From Saururus chinensis (lineage: Eukaryota; Streptophyta; Magnoliopsida; Piperales; Saururaceae): a DNA stretch of 64,000 nucleotides. A model generated the notes under the pieces. That model did not search any database, had not been told where the DNA came from, and saw only the letters and a program-made list of their open reading frames with translations. The position numbers and the translations under genes are program-made. The stretch lies in NCBI GenBank assembly GCA_035235625.1, contig CP141140.1, positions 50,587,351 to 50,651,350 of the forward strand, read 5' to 3'. This document shows positions 34,347 through 46,060 of this stretch, in pieces. The stretch's first letter is position 1. Every line of letters starts with the position of its first letter.

Positions 34347-36299
34347 TGTAATACCCCGCTTTTCTGATTTCGTCTAACCAAGGGGTTAGAGGTAATTAGT
34401 TAATTTTTTAAAATAAATTATAGACAGTTTCAAATGTTGAAACCTCCTTATATGAGTATAACTTGAAGAAACGAGAGTAACGAAGAAAAGAACGTGTGAA
34501 ATGGAGGTCGGGACTGGAGGTTATGACCTCAAGAAGTGTGTAATATAGGTGGGACCCACTTAAAAAGAGCAGGATATACTTCTTTAAGTGGGTCAATATT
34601 GAAGGGCTCATCAATATACAAGTCCAACGATACTATGAATGTTTGAATCCGAATCCGAGGTAGGAAGTTGCGTGCGTTTAAAGATTTGTTTTAACAAAAA
34701 AAGAAAAGAAAAGAAGGCGTGCGTGCGCTGCAGCATGACGTGCACCCGTGAAACCGCAGGCAAGCCAAAAATGTGGGTGCCACCATGTAATCCACGGCGC
34801 CGCCGAATTTGGCGGTGCGGCGCCACGGTTTCTGTGCATCGGGGGTCTATTTAAACCCCATTTCTGCCAGTTTTTTAGACAAACCTTCTTCTTCTCCGTT
34901 TCTGAGTATTATGAGTCCGATTAAGGCCGTTAAAGAGGTATTCTTAAGTAAATCAAGCATGCTCTATGCAATGGAGGGCCGTTTCTTTGAGTTGGAGATC
35001 GTATAAGGAGGAAACGCCCCAAGATTAGGAGTGGTTCTGCCCGCTGTCCTCAAGCACGGAGAACTTCTTCTTTGTTTCTGATCGTCTTATCTCTGATTTA
35101 GTCCATTTAAGAGGTGTCCTTGACTAAATCAAGTGTCTTCTATGCAATGGAGGGGTCCATTCTCTGAGTTAGAGACTGTATGAGGAGGAAATGTCACGAG
35201 ACAAGAAGAGGTCCTGCTCGTCATCCTCGAATACCGGAGAAAGAAAAAGAGGGGATTCCATCTTTCGTCACCGGGTAGAATCAAGAAAAGTTGTCCGAAG
35301 TAGAGGAGGCTTTACCCTCTACCAAAGGGCCACGATGTGCGAGAAACGTCCCCGAGTAGGGGAGGTTCTATCAGCCACCCACAAGCATAGAAAACGAGAA
35401 GAGTGTCCGGAAAGGGGAGCATTTGTGCGTCGTCTTTCGATGTAAGGCGAGGAACGTATGGAGGCTAGAGAAGTCTCCATTTACTTCCTCCGAATCCAAT
35501 AGGGATGCCCAGAAGGAACAAGCAACCCCAAATGCTGCTACCCTACGATACATTAGGGGAGTAAGTGTTTCTGACTTCTTGTTTAAATTATAGAGCTGCA
35601 TGTTCCTAATTAGGATGTGTGTTATGCCATGATCTTTTGTGTTCTAATCTACTATGCTTTGATGTGACCTGTTTATGTCCCGTCTTGTTCTAGGGTAGAG
35701 CGAGATGTGTGGTGTGTGTGTGTCCGGTCTTGACTCAGTGATAAAGCGAGCGTATGTTATGTTCAATCTCAGCTCAGTGATAGAGTGAGACGTTTGAATG
35801 TGATTGATTTTGCTCGGTGGTTGAGCGTGGTGTACTATTTCGTTGATTTATTAACTTCCGCTTGACTCCAATAAATTACAAATTTCAAAATTATTTCGAT
35901 TAAATATCAGTATATATGTATTTTAACATATATGATTTTGTGATGCTTGATGTATGTAATAGCCATTAGGCAGAACTACGTTTGGATCCGATCATATTGG
36001 ACTAATATTGTAAATGTCATCTAATACATACGTTGGCAACCAAAGACAAGGCAACGTTGGCCTGATCCAAATTAATTATAATTAAATATTTTATTCTAAT
36101 TTACACGTGACGAACTATGAAGCTTCGTTGTGTGTATGTGAATGTTACAACCTGAGTCTATGTGCAGAGAAGCTTTGAAGCTCCGTAGTACTTAGATGAA
36201 TATTGTACTTCTTGCACACAAACGATGATTCCTTGTTGAAGGAAAAGAAAAAAAATTATTAGAGAATTTTTGGGCCTCAAGTCGGGTCGGGGCGTTACA
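34347..36299 (+). repeat. 5' LTR of the LARD element
   Basis: 1,953 bp. Contains conserved blocks also found in the second LTR: GGGGTCTATTTAAACCCCATTT (34843-34864, a TATTTAAA promoter-like box), an AGTCCGATTAAGGC leader, and GTGTGTGTCCGGTCT tracts. Small open frames in it (for example 35191-35445) are not known proteins. Confidence 0.95.
34845..34856 (+). promoter_or_regulatory. TATTTAAA box, candidate LTR promoter
   Basis: GGGGGTCTATTTAAACCCC is kept in both LTRs (also at 39918-39936) although nearby sequence differs, and it is followed within about 40 bases by CTTCTTCTTC/CTTCTTCTCCG pyrimidine runs. This is the best candidate for the U3/R promoter. The conservation is seen; the function is inferred. 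Confidence 0.5.
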
Positions 36300-36301
36300 A
36301 A

Positions 36302-36318
36302 TGGTATCAGAGCATTGA
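36302..36318 (+). promoter_or_regulatory. Primer-binding site (initiator Met-tRNA)
   Basis: TGGTATCAGAGCATTGA starts two bases after the LTR end. The first 12 bases are the classic complement of the 3' end of plant initiator methionine tRNA, used to prime minus-strand synthesis. Confidence 0.95.
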
Positions 36319-37504
36319 TCTGTCTACGAGAGTATAATATTTTATTTATTAATAATAATTTTGATTTTAATTTTAAAATAAATAGAAATTTTTGTTTTGG
36401 ATGTGTTGTGATTGTTTTGAAATGAATTTTGATTCTAAATTTGAAGTAAATTTCTCTTATGGATGTGATGTAGTTGATTTGAAATTAATTCCAATGTTGA
36501 ACTTTTGGTTATGCACGCGTGTTATCAAATTTAACACAAACTCTAATTTTCAAATTTTGTTTTACATCCATAATTTTCAATTTAATATGGACTTCTATTT
36601 TAAGAACTTCGATTTCTAAGCAGATTTTAATCTGAAATTTTTGTTTACATGTTTTGTAATGGATTTCTTACGAACATAAATTTTATATATTTTGATCTTA
36701 AATTGAAAATGATTTGAAAATATCATTATGAATGAGTCATATCAGATTTTGACTTGTAATTCTATTTTACTGGTGTGATATTAAAATTATATCGAACTCA
36801 AATTATGATAAATTCTGATTTGTTTAATTAGAAGCGATTTGAAATTTTTATCATATATGTGTGTATCAGATTAAAGGCAAACTTAGACTTTACAGATGTC
36901 AATTTTAAATTAGAATTAATTTGAAATCTATGCTTTGAATGTGTTGCATTTAATTTAATATGAATTTTAATCAAAAAATCATTTGAGATTTTTTATTTGC
37001 CGTGTGTTGCATGAGATTTGATGCAAACATCAATTTGATAATTTTTATTTTTCAATTGAAAATTATTTATAGTTTAAGTCTGAATGTGTTGTGTCATGTT
37101 TAATTTTTTAATTGGATTTAATATGAACTTTGCTTTTGAACTTTTCATTTTGTATATGTGACATTGGGATTTATATAAATTCTGATTTTATGAATTCTAA
37201 TTTTTAATTGTAAGTTATTTGAAATTATATTCTGAACAAGTTAAATCGGATTTGATTTATAATTTCTTTCTGCATGTGACATTTCAGATTTGAAATGGAT
37301 TCCAAATTGTTTTTTGTGAATTTCAATTTTTAATTGATGACAAATTGAAGTTTGTTTTGCATGTGTGGCTTTTGGATTTAATCTAAAACTCTGATTTTAC
37401 AAATTTTGATTTTGAATTTGACTCGATCAAAAATTTTATTTTGAATTCGTTACATGATTTTTTTAAATGTTTTTAGCGAGTTTAATTTTAAATATTTTTT
37501 AAAC

Positions 37505-38280
37505 TACGGTAAAATTACTAAGGAGTGATCACCAAATGTTTAAGGTATGGGACAAGACACTAGTGGAAAACTCTATAGTTAATTCTACTAGTGTATTGAA
37601 ATAAAATTTGATTTTGAATTATTTGTTTTAGAAAATACTTTTTATTCAAAAATAAATTTATTTTTAAAGGCGGTAGAATTACTAAGGAGTAACCATTAAA
37701 CTTTCTAGGTATGGGACATGAGACATTAATGGAAAACTCTACGGTTAATTCTACTAGGGTATTGAAATAAAATTTAAAATTTAAAATTATTCATTTCAAA
37801 AAATATTTTTGATTTACATATGAATTTGTTTTAAAAGGCGCTAGAACTACCTAAGAGTAACCACTAAACACATGCAGTATAAGGGGTAAGGTGTTAGTCG
37901 GTAACTCTACCGTAAATTTTACCGATGTATTGATATGAAATTCAATTTTGAAATGTCAGTATTTTGAAAGTTTTCTTGATCTTTAAGCAAATTTGTTTTT
38001 AAAAATAGTGAAACTCTTGAAGAGAAATCACTAAACACCTGTCATATGAAATATCAAGCATTAGTGGATTACGCTTAGGTTGAATCTGCTAGTGGATTGA
38101 TATAAAATTTAATTTCAAATCCTCTATAATTTGAAAATGGATTTAAAATTTTATAAATTTTTCTCAATTGCCTGTGGTATTATTAGGAAGAAACCATCAA
38201 ATGCGCGTGGAATGAGACATGAGGTGTTAGTGGATAGCTTCAAGGTTGATTCCACTAGTGTATTGAAATGAGTTTCAATT
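37505..38280 (+). repeat. About five tandem copies of a 165-bp unit in the LARD
   Basis: The landmark GGTA(G/A)AATTACTAAGGAGT recurs at about 37509, 37672, 37840, 38008 and 38173. Each is followed by ...GGTATGGGACA(T/A)GA, a CATTAGTGGAAAACTCTA-type line and GTATTGAAAT. Copies diverge increasingly to the right. Confidence 0.85.
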
Positions 38281-38399
38281 TCAAATCTGGTTTATTCAGA
38301 AATCTTTGTTTTGAATTTGATTTGACGATGATGATTTTGATGATTTGTGTCTTCAAACTCTTTGGATAGTTATTTGGTATAAAGCCCAAAAGCTATTGA

Positions 38400-38930
38400 T
38401 TCTAGATACCTACCGAAATATATCATCGGTTCTGGTGTGCACAAGTGTGGAGTATCATGGGAAGGCTCTTATATTTCTGGCCTCTGTGTCCCCATGAGTG
38501 CGACAATAAGCCGTTCGCTATTGTGGATTTAAATAAGGATACCCACCGAGAGAAACATTTGGCACAAGTGTGGAGCATTATAGGAAAGCTCCTATCCTTC
38601 TGGCTTCCATGGTTGCATGAGTGTGGGAGTAAGCCATTCAGTATCACGAATTTAAATAAGGATACCCACCGAGATATATAATCGGTTATGATGTATACAG
38701 GTATGAAGCATTATGGGAAAACTCCTATCCTTCTAGCCTCTGTGTCCCTATGAGTGCGGGGGTAAGCCATTCGGTATCACAGATTTAAATAAGTATACCC
38801 ACCAAGAGAAATAATCAGTTCTTACACGCATAGGTATGGAGCATCATGGGAAGGCTCCTATCCTTCAGTCTTCTGTGTCCCCATGAGTATGCGAGTAAAT
38901 CGTTATGTATCATGAGTCTCTTATTGAAGA
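38400..38930 (+). repeat. About four tandem copies of a 129-bp unit in the LARD
   Basis: The landmark GGTGTGCACAAGTGTGGAG / GTATGGAGCATCATGGG recurs at about 38438, 38567, 38695 and 38826, each followed by CTCCTATCCTTCTGGC, CTGTGTCCCCATGAGTG and a TTTAAATAAGGATACCCACC end. Minus and plus short frames here are repeat artefacts. Confidence 0.9.
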
Positions 38931-39417
38931 TTGATTTATTAAATTTTAAAAGAATGATATATCCGATTTTAAACAACATATCAGAATTTCTGAAAAAAGA
39001 TTTATCCGATTTTGAATTAACTATCAAATTTCGTTTATTAACGATTTATTAGATTTTGATGAACAATCAATTTATTAAATTTTGAAATAATTATGTCTAA
39101 TTTTGAATGACATCATATTTCTAAATGATGATTTATTCGACTTTGAAGTTAAGTATAAGATTTTGCATGATATTATTTATCCGATTTTAAATTTATAATC
39201 GGATTTTGCTTAAAATATTTTATCTAATCATAAATTATCAAATCTTGTTTGTGAATGTTTATCCAATTTTGAGTATTGGATTATGTTTATATATGATTTA
39301 TTTGATTATGATTTATTAAAATCTATTTATGATTTATTGGATTTTATTAGAGATTTATTTTAAATTTAATGTGTTTTGATGAATATTTTGGGCGAATTGT
39401 AATGACACAATTCATTT

Positions 39418-39430
39418 AAGGGGGGAAGAA
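39418..39430 (+). promoter_or_regulatory. Polypurine tract
   Basis: AAGGGGGGAAGAA lies immediately before the 3' LTR, the position and composition required to prime plus-strand DNA synthesis. Confidence 0.95.
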
Positions 39431-41338
39431 TGTAATACCCCGCTTTTTTGATTTCGTCTAACTAAGGGGTTAAAGGTAATTAGTTAATTTTTTAATAAAT
39501 TATAGACAGTTTCAAAGGTTTAAACCTCCTTATATGAGTAGAACTTGAAGAAATGAGTGTAACGAATCAAAGAACGCATGAAACAGAGGTTGGGACCGGA
39601 AGTTACAACTTCGAGAAGTGTGTAATATAAGTGAGACCCACTTAAAAAGAGCGGGATATACTGCTTTATGTGGGTAAGTAGAAAAGGGCTCGTCAATATA
39701 TACGAGTCTAACAGTACCAAGAACGTGTAAATCCGAATCCAGGATATGAAGTTACGCGCATGTGAAAATTTGTTTAAAAAAAAAAGAAGACATGCGCAAA
39801 AATGCATGTCATGGGGCGGACGTGCCCACTGCAATGCACATGCCAAAATGTAGGCACCGTCACGTAAACCATGACACCACTGAATTTGGTGGCATGGCGC
39901 CATGGTTTCGGCGCGCCGGGGGTCTATTTAAACCCCATTTATGCTAGTTTTTCGAACATACCTTCTTCTCTGTTTCTAAGTGTTTTGAGTCCGATTAAGG
40001 CTGTTAAAGAGGCGCTCTTATGTAAATCAAGCATGCTTTATGTAATGGAGGGGTCTTTTCTTTGAGTTGGAGACCGTATAAGGAGGAAACGCCCCAAGAC
40101 TAGGAAATGTTATGCTCGCCATCCACAAGCGCGGAGAACTTCTTCTCCGTTTTTATCGTCTTAACTCCGATTTAGTCTTTTTAAGAGGTGTTCTTGACTA
40201 AATCGAGTATGTTCTACGCAATGGAGAGGTTTGTTCTCTGAGTTAGTGACCGTATGAGGAAGAAATGCCCGAAGGCAAGAAGAGGTCCTTCTCATCATCC
40301 TCAAGTACCAGAGAAAGAAAAAGAGGGGATTTCATGTTCCGTCACTGGGACGAATCTAGAAAAGTGATCCGAAGTAGAGGAGGTTCTACCCTCTACCAAA
40401 GGGCCACGATGTGCAAGAAACATCCCTGAGTAGGGGAGGTTCTGTCAGCCACCCACGAGCACAGAAAACGAGAAGAGTGACTAGGAAGGGGTGCATTTGT
40501 GCATTGTCTTTTAATGCAAGGCGAGGAACATATGGAGGCTAGAGGAGTCTCCGTTCACTGCCTCTGAATCTGAAGGGGAGGACGCCTAGAAGGCACGAGC
40601 AACCCCGAATGCTGCTACCTTATGAGACATTATGGGAGTAAGTGTTTCTGACTTTCCATTTAAATTATAGAGCTGCATGTGCTAAATTAGGATGTGTGTT
40701 ATGTCATGATCCTTGTGTTCTAATCTGCTATACTTTGATGTGGCCTGTTTATGTTCTATCTCGTTTTAGGGTAGAGCGAGACGTGTGGGTGTGTGTGTGT
40801 CCGGTCTCGGCTTAGTGATAAAGCGAGACGTATGTTATGTTCAATCTCAACTTAGTGGTAGAGTGAGATGTACGATTTCAATGATTTATTAACTTTCTCT
40901 TGACTCTGATAAATTATAAATTTTAGTATGATTTCGATTGAATATCAGTATATACATATTTTAGCGTATATAATTTTGTTGTGCTTGATGTATGTAATAG
41001 CCGTTAAGCAGAACTATGTTTGGATTTGATCGTATTGGAATAATATTGTTGAATGTTGTCTAATACATACGTAGGCAACTAACAACAAGGCAACATTGGC
41101 CAAATCCAAATTAATTATAATTAAATATTTTATTCTAATTTACATGGGATGAACTATAAAGCTTCGTTGTGTGTATGTGAACGTTACAACCTGAGTCTAA
41201 ATACAGGGAAGCTTTGAAGCTCCGTAGTGCATAGATGAACAACATACCTCTCGCATACAGATGATGATTCATTGTTTAAGGAAAAGAAAAAAAATTATTA
41301 GAGAATTTATGGGCCCCGGCTTGGGTCAGGGCATTACA
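39431..41338 (+). repeat. 3' LTR of the LARD element
   Basis: 1,908 bp, direct repeat of 34347-36299 with many substitutions and small gaps, ending GGGCATTACA and followed by target duplication AAAAC. Confidence 0.95.
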
Positions 41339-41411
41339 AAAACCATATTTGATGAAAGTTGTATGTACGGCTTGGAGGGAGATCTTTCATATCTTTCAAG
41401 ATCCACCCTAC

Positions 41412-41436
41412 AATATGGGATCAAAAAGCCAAAAAT
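41412..41436 (+). pseudogene. rps12: Plastid rps12 terminal exon
   Basis: Encodes the ribosomal protein S12 C-terminal QYGIKKPK (QYG/KYGVKKPK in functional copies), preceded by the intron end GGCTTGGAGGGAGATCTTTC. One extra A after the final lysine codon removes the stop. A nuclear pseudogene copy; no expression expected. Confidence 0.8.
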
Positions 41437-41496
41437 AAGTGATTCCTTTATAGCCCTTTTAAAAAGAAAATGAATTCTTAAATCTCTTTTACGCTC

Positions 41497-41605
41497 ATGT
41501 CCCATTGAGGTACTATAGAAGAAAAAACTACAAAATCTTATCCAATTTATCATAATCGATTAGTTAACATGTTGGTTAACCATATTCTAAAACATGGAAT
41601 TGCCT
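41497..41605 (+). pseudogene. rps7: Plastid rps7, first 35 codons with a stop
   Basis: From ATG at 41497 it aligns with the S7 start ([20 protein letters not shown] in functional plastid copies). Here codon 3 is CAT and codon 4 is TGA, and the later RNR and NRILKHG read HNR and NHILKHG. Several changes are C-to-T or G-to-A at CpG. Similarity ends after LKHG; the rest of the gene is absent. Confidence 0.85.
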
Positions 41606-42044
41606 CGACCATATCTTATGTCAAGTGCCCGAGTGGGACTAAGATTTTCAAGAATGGAATAAAGAATTCCATGTTAAATGTACTTTTAATGGTGTTCAAT
41701 TGCCAGAAACAAAAGTTCTTTGTTTATGTCTCGGGTTGGAAAAATTACTATAGTTCATCCATGTCTACTAATTAAACGTCAATTTTTACAACTTTTATGA
41801 ATGGATGCCCTTATTTTTATATTTTACATTCCTTACCTTAATTTAGAATCTACTCCTTATAGAAAATAAGTCTCTTGAAATTTGGAACCTCGAATTGAAT
41901 CTCGACGCCATGAAAGTAATGTTTAAAAAGGTTTGAACCCGAGTTCTAGGGAAAAAGAAGAATATTTGAAGGAAGAACATAGGATCCTTTTGAACAACCT
42001 ATTCTAGTAGGAGGAATTTGGTTATTTATGATGATCCCTATTTA

Positions 42045-42118
42045 ACAATCATGGCTAAATGGTTAAGACACCCAACTCATAATTGGTAAATTTGTAGGTT
42101 CAATTCCTGCTAGATGCA
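42045..42118 (+). pseudogene. trnI-CAU: Plastid trnI-CAU copy, degraded
   Basis: Aligns over the full tRNA: ATGGCTAAATGGTTAAGACA (D arm), CCCAACTCATAATTGG (anticodon arm, CAT at 42078-42080) and TAGGTTCAATTCCTGCTAG (T arm). Changes in the acceptor stem and D arm make a working tRNA unlikely. In plastids this tRNA reads AUA after lysidine modification. Confidence 0.85.
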
Positions 42119-42200
42119 CACAATTGGCAACATTTCAAAAGTTATTGGAATTTGCTCTGTATCAATACCTTTATAAAATCCACATCTATGAATGGAAAGG

Positions 42201-43049
42201 TCTGAATGATCAACTCTACAATCTTTGAAAAAGTGGTATTATGAAGTCACGAAACATAATTTTTTTGTTTAATCAACCAAATAAGTTTGATTTTTCTTCA
42301 TCCATTTATTTGGGCATTTCATCTCAAAAAAAGCAATGGGACCATTTAGATATTTTATTTAGTGTATAGTTAGTAGTCAAATGTTGTAAAATGTGCATAG
42401 TATCTCATAGTTTCACAGTAAATATCAAGATAATCTAATTTGGGCTTCCATTCTATTGCACAATAATTGGTGGCAATGTTTATCTCATAGTTGTCTAAGC
42501 ACCATTCTGGATAAAAGAAATTTTTTTTATAAGAAGTTACTAAGCACCATTTAGAACATTGTGCTCCGATTTTAATAGAATAAAAGGATATAAGTTGATC
42601 ACAAAGTTTTTGATTGGTTTGTCATTTAGTTTGTTTGATTTATGTTTATGAACTTTACGAAATCTAGCTTGAAATTCGTGCAATTTACCATTGCTTGTGT
42701 TTGATTAATGGCTGCAGTTTCGTCCTTCTCTAGCACTTGAATCTTAAACTACAACTCACAAGCAATGCTTTAGCATAATTTGAGAATGAGATGGAAATTT
42801 CATGGAAATCTTATTTTCACTTTCGACACCCAAGGGGAGGTAGAACTGAAAAAATACCTTTAGAAATGCGGAGGTGAAGCTGGGATCAAGCTGCATAAAG
42901 GATTCGGAAGGACCAAAGACATTGTTTGACGAGTAATAAAGTCTCAACCAAAATACATGTCTAATTTTCTCCCACTTCATGACACTACTAGGACTGAACT
43001 AGTGATCATCACTACCAACTCTTACCTGCCCATGTGGTAGTAGATGGTG
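42201..43049. other. No gene recognised
   Basis: AT-rich. May include more plastid-derived DNA, which I could not identify. Confidence 0.35.
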
Positions 43050-46000
43050 TTGGGCATGTTTTTTGTATTAAAACATCAAGTGGCCCAACTGTCTAATTGG
43101 CATTGTTTTGGGCTTTTAAAACTATCTGGATAATAGGTCTGGGTCTAAATACCCATTAAGTTGTGGTTTAAGCAGCGAATCTGAACTGTTGGCTAACCTC
43201 TGGATGGAGGGTTAGGATTCTACGGTTCTTAACAATGGTGTCTTTGTTTTGTTATAAATATATCATTAGCCATCATAATACATGCCTTAAGCGCATTTAT
43301 TCTTAGACAAGTTCTAAACCAAAAACTCATTGTGTGAGGTTGAAGAAGATTAATAAAGTAAGGCTTCATCAAAAGGGATTAAGCTTGGTTGAAGGCTCTA
43401 ATGGCTACATGTATGCCTAAACCTATTATATTTTATTCTATCAATTCGTATCTAGGCATGGTTTTTTACGATGAAATTTTTTTTCATTCGCCGTTGTTGT
43501 AATTGGGCGGCTGCTGGTTCACTAGACAACCACCAAACTATTGGCCAGACAAATTGGCTAGAGTTGCCATTGCTAGGCATTGGGCTCTGGCTGGCGCCAC
43601 CACTGCATCGGCCCTCTAAATACGTTCGCATAGTTCGATGGTGGCTTAAAATTTTTATTTTTTCTTTGTATTGCGTGTCGCCTTGTCTCCGATCCTGTAT
43701 AGTGTTGGCCAGTGCCACCTCCTTACCATGTTTAGGCGCTAGCCGGTGTCGTTGTTGTGCTCAGAGCCAAATTTTTTTTAAAACTTGTTCATTTTAAATC
43801 TGCCACCTCTGGACACTGAAGATTATTTTTATGGGCCGGATTTGGAACTGCCACCATTGGGTAGAACAATTTCCGGTCTCCTGGGCTGCCGGTGGGCATC
43901 ACGCACAGTCACCAGACCTTTTTTCCTGTACTGTGCATTTTCTTTTTCCACTACACACCGCCACCTTCAAAAATTCCTTCAAATTTGTTTTTTCTGCTGT
44001 TGACGAAATGTTTTTCGCACCTTTAACTATTGGTGAGCCTCTAGACGGCAACGGGCAGCCCTGTTTCATCTAGGGCCACCATTTTCAACCTCTCTATTGA
44101 GAAGTTGAAGACAACCCACTTCTGAAGGTTGCAGCTGACTAACACCCGAGCATAGGTTGTCATTGCGGGTTAGCCGCGGCATGGGTCAGGTTCAAACCCA
44201 AGTTCAAACCAGGTCTCCCGACCCAGTTTGGAGTATTTCGGGTCACAAAAAAAGGATTTTTTTCATGGAATTTTTTTTTATATAGTTGTGATTGCAAGTG
44301 GATGTGTGTTAATTATCATTTAAAGGTTTTATTAATGTTATGGGCCGGCCAGGGGATTAAATTGTAATCATAAGTTTTATCAATCTTTTTAAAAATTGTT
44401 GAGAACACAACTTTTGTAATTTTTGGGAAAGAGTGTACATTATATTTTAAGCGACACAAGAATTCAAGGACCACATCTGGAGGCGGATGCAGTCATGAAG
44501 AATTAATGTACATTTTTTATTTATTTTAGGGGCCTAAAGCTTCCAAGTTGTACAAATTTTTTTTATTTTTTAAGGACTCTACATGGACTTTGGACTATAC
44601 TTTTTAATTGTGGTGCGTGGTGATAGAACCCTTGGCCAAGTCCCCAAAGCCGATGACAAAGAGTCCCTTGTTAATTTTGTGTATGAATATTTTTTTATTG
44701 TTTGATAATTAATTGTATTCATTTTGTTATATGAAAAGGTTATAAGCACAAATTCAATCCCCACGTCCATTGAGATGACTTAAGAGTGACCAAAGCATTC
44801 TAAGTTAATTTTAAATGTGTGAATCATCTAGAATGCTACCATGAAGTGCATAGAGTCACATACATAAAAATACTATGTTGTAATCAAATTTTTATTATGT
44901 GATAAAGATTATCATTCGGCCCCAAAGGGAGGTGGTACCATATAATCATGATAGGGTGGAGGGTTATATATTTTAACATGGGTGAATCCCTAGGCCCAAA
45001 GGTGTGAGATTTTTCTATAATGTTTTATGTATAACCCCACTAGCCTTATCATGAAACAAAATGAACGTTTGTTTCTATGCGGTTTAGTAATTTTGGTACA
45101 GATTGTAACCTTTGCCTAACCGGAGGTCCGCAATTTTACTATTTAATTTTAATATTGGCTATTTCATACTTAAATTATTATTTCTTGCCCTAAATATTAA
45201 TTATTTTCATGTATTTATTCTTTTATTGCAGCTTATTCATCCTTTATTTCTGACCTTAATCAACATCTTTCATTATTGTCTGGGGATAATTTTATGGATT
45301 AGAAGGAAAAGATTTTGGTATTTTGTATGGATGTACTTACCACTCCTATAAAAAAAAGTACGCCAAGTGAGGTAGCATCTTTTGAAAAGTGGGAGTAGTC
45401 TAATAGCTTAAACATAATGCTCATGAAGTCTCACATAAATAAAAGCATTATGGGACCCACCCTAGAATGCGCTACAGTTTAAGAACTTTTAAAAGCTATT
45501 GAAGCTCAATTTAAGAGTTCTGATAAAACCTTGGTGAGTACCTTAATGTCCAAGTTGTCATCCATGAGGCTAATAAATGATAAATGGGTAAGATAGCATA
45601 TTATGTAGAAGTGTGATATTGCTAATCAGTTGAACAACATGAAAATAAAGATTGATGACATATTTTTAGTCTACTTTATTCTAAACTCCCTGTCTGCACA
45701 ATAGGGGTCATTCAAGATATCTTACAACACATATAGCACTCAATGGTCAGTCAATGACCTTTTGAGTATGTATCCAGAAAGAAAGGAGATTTAAGTAAAA
45801 GAGAAACTAAAAATTGCCCATCTAGTTTTCTCATAAAGGACAAAAGAATAGAAATCATAATGCTCTAAAAAAGAATGTTAGTAAAAGTGTGTCAATGAAG
45901 TCTACTAATATCACCACAGAAACCAAATATTTTTTCTACAAGAAAAAATAATACATGAAGAAAAATTACCCTAAATATCATAAATAACTTACCAAGAAAA

Positions 46001-46060
46001 GAAGGATTTCATGTGTTTTGTGTGTTATGAATCTAATTATATTATTTCTTATCATAATAA
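43050..46060 (+). mobile_element. Degenerate copia element, plus strand (LTR?, leader and gag)
   Basis: From 45240 the plus strand carries a copia gag (see next entry). The sequence from about 43050 (TGTTGGGCATG...) could be its LTR and leader, but no partner LTR or primer site was found. The outer limits are guesses. The part after 45800 keeps fragments of a CCHC-like region (TKYFFYKKK) with many stops. Confidence 0.5.
45240..45800 (+). pseudogene. Copia gag (UBN2 type) with multiple stops
   Basis: The plus frame reads LSGDNFMDWKEKILVFCMDV-like text, then ASFEKWE, LMKSHINKSIMG, LLKAIEAQFKSSDKTLVSTL, MSKLSSMRLIND, IANQLNNMKIKIDD and FILNSLS, in the order found in gag of Tnt1-like copia elements. 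At least five in-frame stops interrupt it. Confidence 0.75.

Larger units (their letters stand above)
36319..39417 (+). other. Non-coding internal region of the LARD
   Basis: AT-rich, with a loosely repeating ATTTTGATTTT / GAAATTTT texture and two tandem-repeat blocks (listed separately). No reading frame longer than about 75 codons and no capsid, protease, RT or integrase motif was found. Confidence 0.85.
34347..41338 (+). mobile_element. Complete non-autonomous LTR retrotransposon (LARD type), 6,992 bp
   Basis: Two direct LTRs (34347-36299 and 39431-41338) start TGTAATACCCCGC and end TTACA. They flank a 3.1-kb internal region with no gag or pol reading frame. A primer-binding site follows the first LTR and a purine tract precedes the second. 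Target duplication AAAAC is present at 34342-34346 and 41339-41343. All features needed in cis are there, none in trans, so mobilisation would need proteins from another element. The LTRs have many differences from each other, so the insertion is not recent. Confidence 0.95.
41344..42200 (+). other. Plastid-derived nuclear insertion (NUPT), rearranged
   Basis: Contains the end of the plastid rps12 second intron and its last exon, the start of rps7, and a trnI-CAU copy about 450 bp further on. In the plastid inverted repeat, trnI-CAU and rps7 are separated by ycf2, trnL-CAA and ndhB, so the order here is a deletion or rearrangement. Between them, around 41880-42000, frames such as ESRRHES and KEEYLKEEHRILLNN may come from ycf2, which I hold with low confidence. 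Confidence 0.75.

Noticed and set aside
42045..42118. A functional nuclear tRNA gene
   Set aside because: It has the plastid trnI-CAU sequence with damaged acceptor and D arms and lies in plastid-derived DNA.
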